From positions 1,302,001 through 1,366,000 of the forward strand of contig NZ_CP032489.1 in assembly GCF_003600625.1 (NCBI RefSeq): 64,000 nucleotides of DNA, read 5' to 3'. How positions within the stretch are numbered: position 1 is the first letter of the stretch; each line of letters opens with the position of its first letter. The position numbers and the translations under genes are program-made. The stretch is from Arachidicoccus soli. Its GTDB lineage: Bacteria > Bacteroidota > Bacteroidia > Chitinophagales > Chitinophagaceae. This document shows, in pieces, positions 46,101-54,861 of the stretch. Under the pieces are notes generated by a model. It was not told the DNA's origin. It saw only the letters and a list, made by a program, of their open reading frames with translations, and searched no databases.

Positions 46101-46972
46101 GTCCAGTAATCGCGATTATAAGCATTTAAGTGTCCTTCATAAAAAGCAAATTTGGGTAAGAGAACAGGGTTGCCTGTTAGTTGATAAAAGTCCTGCAACA
46201 AGTTTGCGGCATCATTATCAATCATAAAAAAGACATCGAAATAATCTGTATTATGCGAAAGAATTACTTCCCCATCATTCTTAGCCCCAAAATCGTATTT
46301 ACCTTGTTTGAAAGTGTACCACATCAAACCATATCCTTTAGTGGACCAATAAAAAGGATTAGGTGAAGCCACGCCACCATCTGTCCAGCTATTTTGGTTC
46401 TCTATTGAAATACTTCTGCCTCTATGAGAGAAACGCCCGTTTTGTACTCCGCCACCATAAAAGTATTCTTGCGGATTTTCTTTTAAAACGAGGGTCACTT
46501 TTTCCTTTCCAAATTCAATTGGCTGAATAGATTGTAAGGCTATTTTTTGTGTAGCATTATTAACCACTTTGAATAAAGAAGTATTTTTATCTATGTCAAT
46601 GGTTATTTTACTTGAGGCAATAGTTACTTCATTCACACCATCTTTTATATTCAACTGGCCAACGGCTCTTCTAGGATTCTCAACTAATATATTAGCCGCG
46701 GGCGTAGATTCCGGTTTGCGGATAATACCGCCAGAAGTATCTTCAAATGCACGAAAAATATTTTCTCCATAAAAATCGATAGTTAATCGTTGATTGTCAG
46801 TAAAAATCAATTGAATAGTGGTCGGATTTATCTGTTCTACACGATTTATTTTGTGGGATAAAACATCTTTAACCTGACAGGATTGCGCACGAACATTTGT
46901 AAACAGGCAAGGCAAAAGCATGGCCAACAAGAATCTTCTAGACAAGAAATAATTTTGCTTTAAATGAGTCAT
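43121..46972 (-). CDS. Multimodular secreted GH31 glycosidase with FN3, F5/8, dockerin and cohesin-like modules
   Basis: 1283 residues. Signal peptide 1-30. N-terminal sandwich ~40-270, GH31 barrel ~275-600 with KTDVAW (nucleophile D421) and VWSGDQTGGNW (acid/base D473), proximal and distal sheets to ~850. Fibronectin III ~857-940, F5/8-type (CBM32-like) ~945-1080, dockerin ~1087-1147 with two calcium loops (GDINNDHKIDNNDLTSY and GDINKNDLIDAYDIS), then a cohesin-like sandwich 1158-1283. The barrel sequence resembles the GH31 branch that includes alpha-N-acetylgalactosaminidases, so an alpha-GalNAc or alpha-glycoside on mucin-type glycans is possible. No SusC/D genes are near. Confidence 0.9.
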   Translation of the reverse strand: MTHLKQNYFLSRRFLLAMLLPCLFTNVRAQSCQVKDVLSHKINRVEQINPTTIQLIFTDNQRLTIDFYGENIFRAFEDTSGGIIRKPESTPAANILVENPRRAVGQLNIKDGVNEVTIASSKITIDIDKNTSLFKVVNNATQKIALQSIQPIEFGKEKVTLVLKENPQEYFYGGGVQNGRFSHRGRSISIENQNSWTDGGVASPNPFYWSTKGYGLMWYTFKQGKYDFGAKNDGEVILSHNTDYFDVFFMIDNDAANLLQDFYQLTGNPVLLPKFAFYEGHLNAYNRDYWTHDTTGILYEDGKHYKESQKDNGGIKESLNGEKNNYQFSARAVIDRYASNNMPLGWILPNDGYGAGYGQTSTLDSNIANLKSFGDYARKHGVQIGLWTQSDLHPKPGISALLQRDIVKEVRDAGVRVLKTDVAWVGAGYSFGLNGVSDVGHILPYYGNDARPFIISLDGWAGTQRYASVWSGDQTGGNWEYIRFHIPTFIGSGLSGQPNITSDMDGIFGGQNPIVNARGFEWKTFTPMQLNMDGWGANPKYPEALGEPTTSINRTYLKLKSELLPYTYSIAKEAVTGLPLIRAMFLSEANAYTLGKSTAYQFMYGPSFLIAPIYQATEMDKEGNDIRNNIYLPKGTWVDYFTGQEYTGDCIINSFDAPIWKLPVLVKRGAIIPMNNANNHVSEIDKNLRCYEIYPFGNSSFTQYDDDGTTQAYKNGVGATTLIESQVKGNDATITVHPTKGSFNGFVKQKATDFKINVSAKPKKVTANIGGKKIRLIEVNTLEEFNKNSNAYFYNPAPDLNQFATPGTAFAKVKMTKNPQLWVKVAATDILLNSIVLDIKGFEFQTPNNLKTHVGKLIAPSNLEVLDSNKTAYSLNLTWDAVPNADFYEIEFNDMRYTTIKGTHFLFDNLAPQTTYSFKVRAVNKESASPFTTFKTTTSVNPLEFAIHGITAQSTAKAEEGNELSKLFDFDENSIWHTAYDKKAVPFDIVMDLKTINQLDKFEYLPRISGRNGILAKGAVYYSLDKNNWIAAGAFDWNIRDNGKKTFDFTHHPAARYIKISVTEGGGNYGSGRELYVFKIPGTESYLPGDINNDHKIDNNDLTSYMNYTGLRKGDADFEGYISKGDINKNDLIDAYDISTVATQLDGGIPMQDNAAKVSGSLEISTAKQNYKKGETIEVLVKGVNLTNVNALSFALPYDPQDYEYLGVQALNTKDMENLTYDRLHSDGSKVLYPTFVNIGNKVVLDGNENIFLIKFKAKQNIKMNFKLDNGMLVDKSLNYIQF

Positions 46973-47102
46973 TCTTTAACGTATAAAATATGAAATGAAA
47001 ATAACATGACTAAACAGCGTCATAATAGTGGTAAATGTAGAAAAGATGAAAGAGTAAATAAAGGATTCAGTCTGCAAATATGGTGCAACCGTTTGCGTAA
47101 AA

Positions 47103-47146
47103 GCAAACCCCTTATTTTAAAACAAAATTTAAAATAAGGGGTTTGC
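47103..47146 (-). terminator. Strong hairpin terminator of the S41 protease gene
   Basis: A perfect 19-bp stem (47103-47121 with 47128-47146) closes a 6-nt loop. On the minus strand it is followed by TTTTACG. It also insulates the GH31 gene downstream. Confidence 0.8.
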
Positions 47147-47221
47147 AGAAAGAAAAATCAATGGTGTTAATTCATTTAGCACATCAAATGTTGACGTTCA
47201 AATAATTTTTTTATTAAGGGT

Positions 47222-48928
47222 TTAATTACCGAAATTCCTTTTCGGCTTGATGACCATATCAGATATTTTTGTAGGGTTCCCAATCGCTCTGGTTTGCATT
47301 ATTGCTCTTTGCACATTTATAGAATTAAATGTTCTGGCGTAAGAAGTAGTATAAGTATTCACCCCTGAAATTAAATAAATTGCACGTGCTAAACACTCTT
47401 CTTTAGGATCTCCAAAGTCATGTGCTATGTCATCAAAGTCTTGATAGTCTGTTGTAAATCCTTGATAATAGCCACCATTGAGATCTTTATTCTTAGTTTC
47501 AAAATTTGGCATCCACATACTATATTGTCCAAATCTAATCTCAAAAAAACCTACAGGTTTACCATAAGTCTTTTTGCCATTATCAGAAAATGCTGCACCA
47601 ATCAATGTTTCAGTTACATAAGGTTTTAAACTATTAATTACCAATTCGCTCGCAGAAGCGGTTCCACTGCTTACGATAAAATAAACTTTTGTAAGGCTGC
47701 TTACACTTCCAGCTTTTACAATCTTGCTCGTGGTATTTGGGTTATTTGGAGAAGGCGTAAGATCTAAATCGGCCCAAGTACCTTCAGAAGGATTATTATA
47801 GTCTAAAGGAACCTTCTTTAAAAGACTTGCCTGCTTATTTATCATCGTTTGATTGTAATAAGAGGTGTACATAACTTGTCCGGAAGATGTTGAAGGAGCA
47901 ATATGATTTACTAAATCTTCGGCTGTGTTAATATATCCTCCTCCATTATAGCGCAAATCTACCACTAAATCTGTAATGCCCTGGTTTGCGTAACTTTGAA
48001 AAGCGGAATCAATTACCTTTTTCGCAGAACTATCAATACTAAAACTTTGAAAAGCTAAATAGGCTATTTTCTTCCCTCCATAACTCAATACAGTACTTTT
48101 AAGGATAGGATTAAAGGTATATAGTTTTTGAACAAGATGTAAATCGGCACTACTATCTTTTTTAGGATAATAAACTGTAAAAGTAGAGTTTTGAGCACTT
48201 AAGGAACTATTAATCTTGGCAACGGAACCTGCATCGTCTTTATCAAAATTTAAAGAATCTCCGTTAATTCTTGAAATAATATCACCTCTTTTTAAACCAA
48301 GTGCGTCTGCAGGGGAGCCTTTTGTTACCCACCTCACTACCGTTATATAAGATTTAAGCCTAGTTGCTACACCGCTTTTTACAATTTGTGTACTGTCTTC
48401 TGAATAATCGGCAGGTAATATGCCTACAACAAAACCAAAACTGCTATCTTTTCCATCCAAAGTCATTTTTAAATTCTTTGTAAATTGATTGGAAATATTT
48501 ACAAAGGCGGCAGCACCACCATTTACAGTTTCTTTGGTTGGAAGTATATATGAAAATTTAGGTGCCGAATTATCTGGCTGTGAATTACCATATTGATCAT
48601 ATTTAATTCTTTGTTCATAAAGATTACCACTTCCATCTTTTGGTATGCGCGTAATAGCAAGTTGTTCGGCTTCTAGGCCTGCAAGCGTATCACTGGTTTC
48701 ATATTGTCTGGGAAGAAAACTTGCATAAGTTGGCAGTTGACTGTTCCAATAATAAGTCTGTAAGGCATACATGTACATCGTATCATACAGCCTGTCTTTT
48801 ATTGTAGAATTAGCTGTGTCAGGCATATTTGAATTACCCTTATTGTTAATTGCTTTTTTACAAGAAATAGAAAATATAATAGCGGCAATAACGCCAGCCA
48901 TTGAAAGAATTTTGATTGTTTTGTACAT
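47222..48928 (-). CDS. S41 family (C-terminal processing-type) peptidase, probable lipoprotein
   Basis: 568 residues. N-terminal signal with Cys23 (IIFSISC) as likely lipidation site. A lid-like region at ~40-160, a PDZ domain at ~165-265 (VRWVTKGSPADALGLKRGDI), and the S41 catalytic domain at ~280-530 with FQSFSIDSSAKKVID, VVDLRYNGGGY, then SGTASASE at 421-428 (nucleophile Ser region) and the candidate general-base Lys at 452/453 (DNGKKTYG). It acts at the periplasmic face or the outer membrane on unknown substrates. It has its own strong terminator. Confidence 0.9.
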   Translation of the reverse strand: MYKTIKILSMAGVIAAIIFSISCKKAINNKGNSNMPDTANSTIKDRLYDTMYMYALQTYYWNSQLPTYASFLPRQYETSDTLAGLEAEQLAITRIPKDGSGNLYEQRIKYDQYGNSQPDNSAPKFSYILPTKETVNGGAAAFVNISNQFTKNLKMTLDGKDSSFGFVVGILPADYSEDSTQIVKSGVATRLKSYITVVRWVTKGSPADALGLKRGDIISRINGDSLNFDKDDAGSVAKINSSLSAQNSTFTVYYPKKDSSADLHLVQKLYTFNPILKSTVLSYGGKKIAYLAFQSFSIDSSAKKVIDSAFQSYANQGITDLVVDLRYNGGGYINTAEDLVNHIAPSTSSGQVMYTSYYNQTMINKQASLLKKVPLDYNNPSEGTWADLDLTPSPNNPNTTSKIVKAGSVSSLTKVYFIVSSGTASASELVINSLKPYVTETLIGAAFSDNGKKTYGKPVGFFEIRFGQYSMWMPNFETKNKDLNGGYYQGFTTDYQDFDDIAHDFGDPKEECLARAIYLISGVNTYTTSYARTFNSINVQRAIMQTRAIGNPTKISDMVIKPKRNFGN

Positions 48929-48962
48929 TTAAATAGATTGGAATAAAAGTGTCTAATATAGG

Positions 48963-49184
48963 CTATAAATACTTTACGGGATTGCGTTTTGCAAAAAAAA
49001 CATACTTTTTTATGTTCATCCAAAAGGCCAGTATCATATAAATAATCAATGGCGATCCCATCGTGATAAAGGAGATATAAATGAACCATAAACGAATACG
49101 CGAACTTGCAATACCCAATTTAGCACCTATGGCTGCACATACGCCAAAAGCACGCCATTCTATGAAATTTCTAAACTTATTCAT
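48963..49184 (-). CDS. PspC-domain small membrane protein
   Basis: 73 residues from the ATG at 49184 (MNKFRNFIEWRAFGVCAAIG); an in-frame extension of 31 codons has no similarity. The PspC pattern is visible: a short N-terminal segment ending GVCAAIGAKLGIASSRIR, then the membrane segment WFIYISFITMGSPLIIYMIL. PspC proteins sense envelope stress in some bacteria; in Bacteroidota the role is unclear. It lies between the S41 gene and the divergent aconitase gene. Confidence 0.78.
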   Translation of the reverse strand: MNKFRNFIEWRAFGVCAAIGAKLGIASSRIRLWFIYISFITMGSPLIIYMILAFWMNIKKYVFFAKRNPVKYL

Positions 49185-49379
49185 TGTAATTCTATTTACA
49201 ATTCGTAAAGTTAGAGCAATTATAAGAACTTGTGGAATATTTGGTTTCTTTTTTATAATGATTATAAAATAATACAACTCCGCAATTGCATTGCTGAAAT
49301 CATTCTTTAGTACAAAAGAGACACTGTCAATCTTTTTTTAAAAACGAAAACGCAATAAAATAACATTGATTTTTTTAAG

Positions 49380-49387
49380 TAACTTCG
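49380..49387 (+). promoter_or_regulatory. -7 element for aconitase
   Basis: TAACTTCG, 34 bp before the ATG at 49422, followed by GCCGCACT. A similar TAATTTTGCCGCATT precedes mrp. Confidence 0.45.
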
Positions 49388-49421
49388 CCGCACTATAAGA
49401 TCACTATTTAAATTAAATGAT

Positions 49422-51701
49422 ATGCCCTTTGATATTGAAATGATTAAAAAAGTGTATGCCGAATTGCCTGAGAAAGTTGCAAAAGCGCGTGCAATCACTG
49501 GAAAACCCTTAACACTTGCTGAAAAAGTGCTTTATGCGCATTTACACAGTAACCAGGAAACTAAACAATTTAAGCGTGCCACAGATTATGTAGATTTTGC
49601 TCCGGATCGCGTTGCGATGCAAGATGCCACGGCTCAAATGGCCTTATTGCAATTTATGCAAGCGGGTCGTCCGAAAGTAGCTGTTCCTTCAACTGTACAC
49701 TGCGATCACTTAATTATTGCAAAAGAAGGCGCTGCAACAGATTTAGCTTTTGCTAAACAAGAAAGCAAGGAAGTTTTTGATTTTTTAGGTTCTGTTTCTA
49801 ATAAATATGGTATTGGCTTCTGGAAGCCAGGTGCCGGTATTATTCATCAGGTGGTTTTGGAAAATTATGCTTTCCCGGGTGGAATGATGATTGGGACAGA
49901 CTCACATACGGTTAACGCCGGCGGTCTCGGTATGATTGCGATTGGCGTTGGAGGTGCAGATGCTTGCGATGTAATGGCAGGCCTTCCTTGGGAATTAAAA
50001 TGGCCCAAATTGATTGGTATTAAATTAATCGGAAAATTAAACGGTTGGGCAGCTCCCAAAGATATTATTCTAAAAGTTGCAGGTATACTCACTGTAAAAG
50101 GTGGTACGGGCGCTATTGTTGAGTATTTCGGAGAAGGCGCACAATCTATTAGTTGCACAGGTAAAGGTACTATTTGTAATATGGGTGCTGAAATCGGCGC
50201 TACCAATTCCACTTTTGGTTATGACGATTCCATGGAAAGGTATTTGCGTGCAACAGGTCGTGCAGAAATAGCAGACATGGCTAATGGTATCAGAGAACAT
50301 CTTACCGGCGATAAAGAAGTATATGCCAACCCTGAACAATATTTTGATGAAGTAATTGAAATAAACTTATCTGAATTAGAGCCGCATTTAAACGGGCCTT
50401 TCACACCGGATTTAGCTACACCCATTTCTAAAATGAAAGAAGTTGCTGATAAAAATGGCTGGCCTGAAAAAGTGGAAGTAGGTCTTATCGGTTCTTGTAC
50501 CAACTCTTCTTACGAAGACCTCTCACGTGCAGTTTCTTTGGCAAAACAAGTGTCTGAGAAAAACTTAAAAGCAAAATCAGAATTCCTAATTAATCCAGGT
50601 TCTGAACAAATTCGCTATACTGTAAACCGTGATGGTTTCCTAGATGTCTTCAATCAAATAGGTGCTAAAGTACTGACCAATGCTTGTGGCCCATGTATCG
50701 GAATGTGGGACCGTGTGGGCGCTGAGAAGAAAGAAAAAAATACCATTGTGCATTCGTTCAATAGAAACTTTGCGAAACGAGCAGATGGCAATCCTAATAC
50801 TTTTGCATTTGTAGCCTCTCCCGAATTGGTAACTGCCATTGCAATTGCAGGTGATTTAACATTCAATCCAATGACTGATTATTTAATTAATGAGAATGGT
50901 GAGAAAGTAAAATTAGATCCGCCAAGTGGAGATGAGTTGCCTAAAAATGGTTTTGCAGTTGAGGATCCTGGTTTTCAAGCTCCCGCAAAAGATGGTAGCA
51001 GTGTTGAAATCGTAGTTAGCCCTGATAGTAAAAGATTGCAATTATTAGCTCCTTTCGCTGCCTGGGAAGGTACCGATTTGAAAGGCTTAAAATTATTGAT
51101 TAAAGCCAAAGGAAAATGTACGACCGACCATATATCTATGGCCGGCCCCTGGTTGAAATTCCGCGGACATTTGGATAATATCTCTAATAATATGTTGATT
51201 GGTGCAGTGAATTATTTTAATGATAAGACTGACAGCGTAAAAAATCAATTAACTGGGGAATATGGCCCTGTACCTGCAACACAAAGAGCCTACAAAGCTG
51301 CTGGTATAGGTACAATCGTTGTAGGTGACGAAAACTATGGAGAAGGTTCGAGTCGTGAACATGCAGCAATGGAACCGCGCCATTTAGGTGTTAGAGCTGT
51401 ATTGGTGAAAAGTTTCGCGCGCATTCATGAAACAAACTTAAAAAAACAAGGAATGCTTGGTTTGACTTTCGAGGATAAAGCGGATTACGATAAAATTCAA
51501 GAAGATGATACCATTAATATTGATGGGCTGACTGACTTTGCACCTGGTCATCCATTAACCATCGTTTTGAATCATAAAGATGGCAGTACCGAGAGCTTTA
51601 ATGTAAATCATACCTATAATGAACAACAGGTTGAATGGTTCAAACACGGAGGAGCTTTGAATATTATTCGAGCCAACTTCGCGGCCGGTTCAGCAAATTA
51701 A
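49422..51701 (+). CDS. Aconitate hydratase, mitochondrial-type
   Basis: 759 residues, full length. The three 4Fe-4S ligands are C359 ([11 protein letters not shown]), C422 and C425 ([12 protein letters not shown]). [15 protein letters not shown] and the swivel domain with [19 protein letters not shown] are intact. The length and N-terminal layout match the mitochondrial-type aconitase used by Bacteroidota, not AcnB. It interconverts citrate and isocitrate in the TCA cycle. A strong terminator follows. Confidence 0.96.
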   Translation: MPFDIEMIKKVYAELPEKVAKARAITGKPLTLAEKVLYAHLHSNQETKQFKRATDYVDFAPDRVAMQDATAQMALLQFMQAGRPKVAVPSTVHCDHLIIAKEGAATDLAFAKQESKEVFDFLGSVSNKYGIGFWKPGAGIIHQVVLENYAFPGGMMIGTDSHTVNAGGLGMIAIGVGGADACDVMAGLPWELKWPKLIGIKLIGKLNGWAAPKDIILKVAGILTVKGGTGAIVEYFGEGAQSISCTGKGTICNMGAEIGATNSTFGYDDSMERYLRATGRAEIADMANGIREHLTGDKEVYANPEQYFDEVIEINLSELEPHLNGPFTPDLATPISKMKEVADKNGWPEKVEVGLIGSCTNSSYEDLSRAVSLAKQVSEKNLKAKSEFLINPGSEQIRYTVNRDGFLDVFNQIGAKVLTNACGPCIGMWDRVGAEKKEKNTIVHSFNRNFAKRADGNPNTFAFVASPELVTAIAIAGDLTFNPMTDYLINENGEKVKLDPPSGDELPKNGFAVEDPGFQAPAKDGSSVEIVVSPDSKRLQLLAPFAAWEGTDLKGLKLLIKAKGKCTTDHISMAGPWLKFRGHLDNISNNMLIGAVNYFNDKTDSVKNQLTGEYGPVPATQRAYKAAGIGTIVVGDENYGEGSSREHAAMEPRHLGVRAVLVKSFARIHETNLKKQGMLGLTFEDKADYDKIQEDDTINIDGLTDFAPGHPLTIVLNHKDGSTESFNVNHTYNEQQVEWFKHGGALNIIRANFAAGSAN

Positions 51702-51720
51702 TTATTGGCATGCTAATAAT

Positions 51721-51757
51721 AAAGGCCGTGTTATTCCCTAATAGCATGGCTTTTTTT
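51721..51757 (+). terminator. Rho-independent terminator of aconitase
   Basis: A 15-bp stem with G-U pairs (51721-51735 with 51739-51753), 3-nt loop, followed by a T-run to 51757. Confidence 0.85.
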
Positions 51758-51852
51758 ATTAAAATAATTTTTTCGCATAAAAAATGTTGGTATGTGATTT
51801 GTTGTTAATTTTAGGTAATGGACTTTCATTATTCCTATTAAAAATTAAAACA

Positions 51853-52302
51853 ATGAAGAAGGTATTTCTTGGATTGGCTTTGCTTTTTTCTTTTATTTTG
51901 TTTTCAAGTGTTACAAATGCGCAAGCTGTAACGACTTCAGCAACTACAAGTGCAAAAGCAACGAAATCGAAAGTTAAAAAAGCAAAAAAAGCAACTATGG
52001 CAAAAGCGACTGCAACTACTGCAAAAGCAGAAAAAGCCGCAGCTGTATCAAAAGCTAAAGTAGCTAAGAAAGAAGCGACAGCTGCTAAAAAAGCGGCTAC
52101 TACTGCAAAAGCAGAAAAAACCGCAGCTGTATCAAAAGCGAAAGTTGCAAGAACTAAGACTGTAGCAGCAAAAGCAGCAGTAAACAAATCGGCTGACAAA
52201 GCCATCGGCAAGGATGCAAAAGGGCGTACTATTTATCAGGGACCCAAAGGTGGAAAGTATACCTTATCTCCTAGTGGTAACAAAGAGTATATTAAACATT
52301 AA
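51853..52302 (+). CDS. Secreted Ala/Lys-rich repeat protein with PBCV-adaptor-like C-terminal motif
   Basis: 149 residues from the ATG at 51853; a 23-codon upstream extension overlaps the leader and is discarded. Signal peptide 1-22 (MKKVFLGLALLFSFILFSS) ending TNAQA. The mature part is a low-complexity, strongly basic Ala/Lys/Thr region (~28-115) with an internal duplication of TAKAEK-AAVSKAKVA, then a compact tail KGRTIYQGPKGGKYTLSPSG that resembles the short basic adaptor motif known from chlorella viruses and some bacterial proteins. It looks histone-H1-like in composition but is exported, so a role in binding polyanions or cell wall is possible. Function unknown. Confidence 0.65.
   Translation: MKKVFLGLALLFSFILFSSVTNAQAVTTSATTSAKATKSKVKKAKKATMAKATATTAKAEKAAAVSKAKVAKKEATAAKKAATTAKAEKTAAVSKAKVARTKTVAAKAAVNKSADKAIGKDAKGRTIYQGPKGGKYTLSPSGNKEYIKH
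52015..52139 (+). repeat. Direct repeat inside the Ala/Lys-rich gene
   Basis: The 41-bp unit at 52015-52055 recurs at 52099-52139 with one mismatch, encoding the same TTAKAEK.AAVSKA segment. Likely a recent internal duplication. Confidence 0.8.
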
Positions 52303-52320
52303 TCTCTCTGGTTTAAATTT

Positions 52321-52355
52321 AAAAAAAGGAAGCATCTCATATGCTTCCTTTTTTT
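52321..52355. terminator. Bidirectional rho-independent terminator
   Basis: AAAAAAAGGAAGCAT (52321-52335) and ATGCTTCCTTTTTTT (52341-52355), a perfect 15-bp stem with a CTCAT loop between convergent genes. Confidence 0.93.
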
Positions 52356-52366
52356 TTAAATCAATA

Positions 52367-53896
52367 TCAAAAATCAAACTTTATTCCCTGCGCCAATGGC
52401 AAATTGTTCCCGTAATTAATGGTATTAGTTTGTCTGCGCATATAAGATTTCCAGGCATCTGAACCACTTTCGCGACCACCTCCAGTTTCTTTTTCACCAC
52501 CAAAAGCCCCACCGATTTCCGCACCGGAAGTTCCAATATTGACATTTGCAATACCGCAATCAGCACCTTTGGCGGATAAAAATAATTCAGCTTCTCTCAG
52601 ATTTAAAGTCATTATAGCAGAAGATAATCCTTGAGGAACATCATTTTGTAAGGCTATGGCCTCTTCCAGTTTTTTATATCTTATTAAATATAAAATAGGC
52701 GCAAATGTTTCTTTTTGTACAATGGCATAATTATTTTCTACTTCAGCAATACAAGGTTTTACATAACAACCGGATGCATATTTATTACCTTCTAATTCAC
52801 CCCCCTCAACGATAAATTTCCCACCTTCTTTTTTAATTTCTTCAATTGCATGTAAATAATTAATTACTGCATCTTTGTCAATTAAAGGACCTAGGTGGTT
52901 TTCTGCCTCTAGAGGATTTCCGACTTTTAATTGTTGATAGGCGCTTTTCAATTTGCTTACAAAATCGTCATATACATCTTCATGAATAATTAACCTCCTT
53001 GTAGAAGTGCAACGTTGCCCGGCTGTACCTACAGCACCAAACACGGCTCCTATAAGTGACATATTTAAATCGGCATCTTTTGAAATTATTATAGCGTTAT
53101 TGCCTCCTAACTCTAATAAGCATTTACCCAAACGATTAGCAACAGCTAGGTTTACAGCTTTTCCCATTTTTGTGGATCCGGTTGCCGAAATCAAGTTAAT
53201 ACGTGTGTCTGCTGCCATCCACGCTCCCACTTCTTTATCGCCCTGAATTAAATTACATACACCAGGCCGCACATTATTTTTTTCAAAGACTTTTTGGATA
53301 ATATGTAAACATGCTTGCGCTGTCAATGGTGTTTTTTCCGAAGGTTTCCACACGCATACGTTGCCGCAGACCATTGCAATCATTGCGTTCCAACTCCATA
53401 CGGCTACTGGAAAATTAAATGCGGAAATAATGCCCACAACGCCTAATGGATGCCATTGTTCATACATCCGATGATTGGCTCTCTCTGAATGCATTGTTGA
53501 TCCATGCAATTGACGCGAAAGACCAACGGCAAAATCGCAGATATCAATCATTTCCTGCACTTCGCCCAAACCCTCTTGCAAGCTTTTGCCCATTTCGTAA
53601 GAAACCAATTTTCCTAATGATTCTTTTTCTTCTCGTAATAACGCTCCTATTTGTCGGATAATATCACCACGTTTTGGTGCCGGGACAGCGTTCCACTCTT
53701 GAAAAGCCAATACTGCATTAGCAATTATTGCATCATATGTATCTTTATTGACAAAACAAGTGCTTGCAATTTCTTGGCCATCTACAGGAGAAAATGATGT
53801 TATCAGTTCCCCAGGCGTCGGGATTGTTTGACGTCCGTTATGCGCGCCTGCATTAGTTTCTTTTATGGAGAATTCTTCCAAAATACTTTCTAACAT
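52367..53896 (-). CDS. ALDH7-type aminoadipate-semialdehyde (piperideine-6-carboxylate) dehydrogenase
   Basis: 509 residues. NAD-binding and catalytic motifs: FNFPVAVWSWNAMIAMVCGN, SATGSTKMGKAV, LELGGNNAIIIS (catalytic Glu) and GQRCTSTRRL (catalytic Cys). The overall sequence follows the antiquitin/AmaB branch, whose C-terminal GGEKETGGGRESGSDAWK is also present. It oxidises alpha-aminoadipate semialdehyde to alpha-aminoadipate in lysine breakdown. It is the last gene of a three-gene minus-strand operon with a saccharopine/lysine dehydrogenase and a DUF1338 enzyme, which strongly supports this role. 43 bp separate it from the DUF1338 gene. Confidence 0.9.
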   Translation of the reverse strand: MLESILEEFSIKETNAGAHNGRQTIPTPGELITSFSPVDGQEIASTCFVNKDTYDAIIANAVLAFQEWNAVPAPKRGDIIRQIGALLREEKESLGKLVSYEMGKSLQEGLGEVQEMIDICDFAVGLSRQLHGSTMHSERANHRMYEQWHPLGVVGIISAFNFPVAVWSWNAMIAMVCGNVCVWKPSEKTPLTAQACLHIIQKVFEKNNVRPGVCNLIQGDKEVGAWMAADTRINLISATGSTKMGKAVNLAVANRLGKCLLELGGNNAIIISKDADLNMSLIGAVFGAVGTAGQRCTSTRRLIIHEDVYDDFVSKLKSAYQQLKVGNPLEAENHLGPLIDKDAVINYLHAIEEIKKEGGKFIVEGGELEGNKYASGCYVKPCIAEVENNYAIVQKETFAPILYLIRYKKLEEAIALQNDVPQGLSSAIMTLNLREAELFLSAKGADCGIANVNIGTSGAEIGGAFGGEKETGGGRESGSDAWKSYMRRQTNTINYGNNLPLAQGIKFDF

Positions 53897-53939
53897 ACAT
53901 ATGAGTTATAAATGATGAATAAATTAAACCTTAGGCATT

Positions 53940-54824
53940 TTAATTCCCTATTTGGCTTCTGTAAGTACTTTCAAAAATCTTATCCGCATTACCTGCCTCG
54001 AAGCCATCACGCCGATGCCTTCGACGGATTTGTTCTTTTGGTAATGCTTTAAACTCGTCCAGAATCTTTCTTTCGGCAAATTCCACATAAGAACCGGCTA
54101 TCTTTTTTTTCTTACCATCGGCAAAAGTGGCTTCTATCACTTTTGCAACAGTAGAGCTTTGTAATAGTTTCCCATCCGGGCTTATTTTTATTTTGCCTCC
54201 GGCAGCATTTAATTTAAAATGATGCTTCTCTAAAAAATCATCAAAAGCTTGCATCGTATTATAGCCTTCCGGCAAATTATGTACACTGATTGTAAAATGA
54301 TTTAAATAATAGTGATTGAAAATCACCCATGCGGCATATTCACTTTCTGCCAATAAAGATTCATAATCTTCTACTGTTGGGGTTTGCCATAAACCACTAT
54401 GTAAATAATTGTCTACTGATTTTGTATTATTTAGATCAAGGTGAGCGACAGGGTCAGTTTTTACCGTATCAATATATTGGTGAATAATACGTTGCGTTTT
54501 TTCACTTAAATCTTTTACACGCAATTCACTCGCAAATATGCGTGGATAATGGTCTTGTGGTGGTGCATACCACCAAGCATCTAATTTCTTTTCTTTAAAA
54601 TGATAATAATCTCTTTTTTGATAACCGTAATGAAGAAATATCTTTTCTAATGACTGTACACCTAAGTGTTCAACACCCATGGTCCGAAATGCAATATGAT
54701 CGTTTTCTATATCTGCTGCATTATGAATGATGCCTTCTTTTGTCATCGCATTGATTACTGCGCTTACATCGGGAACGCGTTCCTGATATCTACGCATCAA
54801 ACCATCTAATATTTCGTCTAACAT
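53940..54824 (-). CDS. DUF1338 2-oxoadipate dioxygenase/decarboxylase (HglS/YdcJ-type)
   Basis: 294 residues from the ATG at 54824 (MLDEILDGLMRRYQERVPDV); the longer frame starts at a TTG inside the upstream gene. The DUF1338 pattern is visible: DHIAFRT, a metal-ligand His followed four residues on by Arg as in HglS, then ELRVKDLSEK and NHYYLNHFTISVHNLPEG. In Pseudomonas HglS converts 2-oxoadipate to D-2-hydroxyglutarate with iron and oxygen during lysine catabolism. This protein is shorter than HglS (about 460 residues), the usual Bacteroidota size as I recall. Flanked by the two lysine-pathway dehydrogenases. Confidence 0.85.
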   Translation of the reverse strand: MLDEILDGLMRRYQERVPDVSAVINAMTKEGIIHNAADIENDHIAFRTMGVEHLGVQSLEKIFLHYGYQKRDYYHFKEKKLDAWWYAPPQDHYPRIFASELRVKDLSEKTQRIIHQYIDTVKTDPVAHLDLNNTKSVDNYLHSGLWQTPTVEDYESLLAESEYAAWVIFNHYYLNHFTISVHNLPEGYNTMQAFDDFLEKHHFKLNAAGGKIKISPDGKLLQSSTVAKVIEATFADGKKKKIAGSYVEFAERKILDEFKALPKEQIRRRHRRDGFEAGNADKIFESTYRSQIGN

Positions 54825-54861
54825 TTTATTTAAATTTTTATTAGAATATCCGTTATGATTT

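Noticed and set aside
48799-49089. 96-residue minus-strand open frame overlapping the S41 and PspC genes
   Set aside because: It spans two real genes in another frame and has no motif.
51759-52211. 150-residue Ala/Phe-rich open frame on the minus strand
   Set aside because: It is the complement of the Ala/Lys-rich gene; low-complexity GCA/AAA codons keep the opposite frame open. No signal peptide or promoter supports it.
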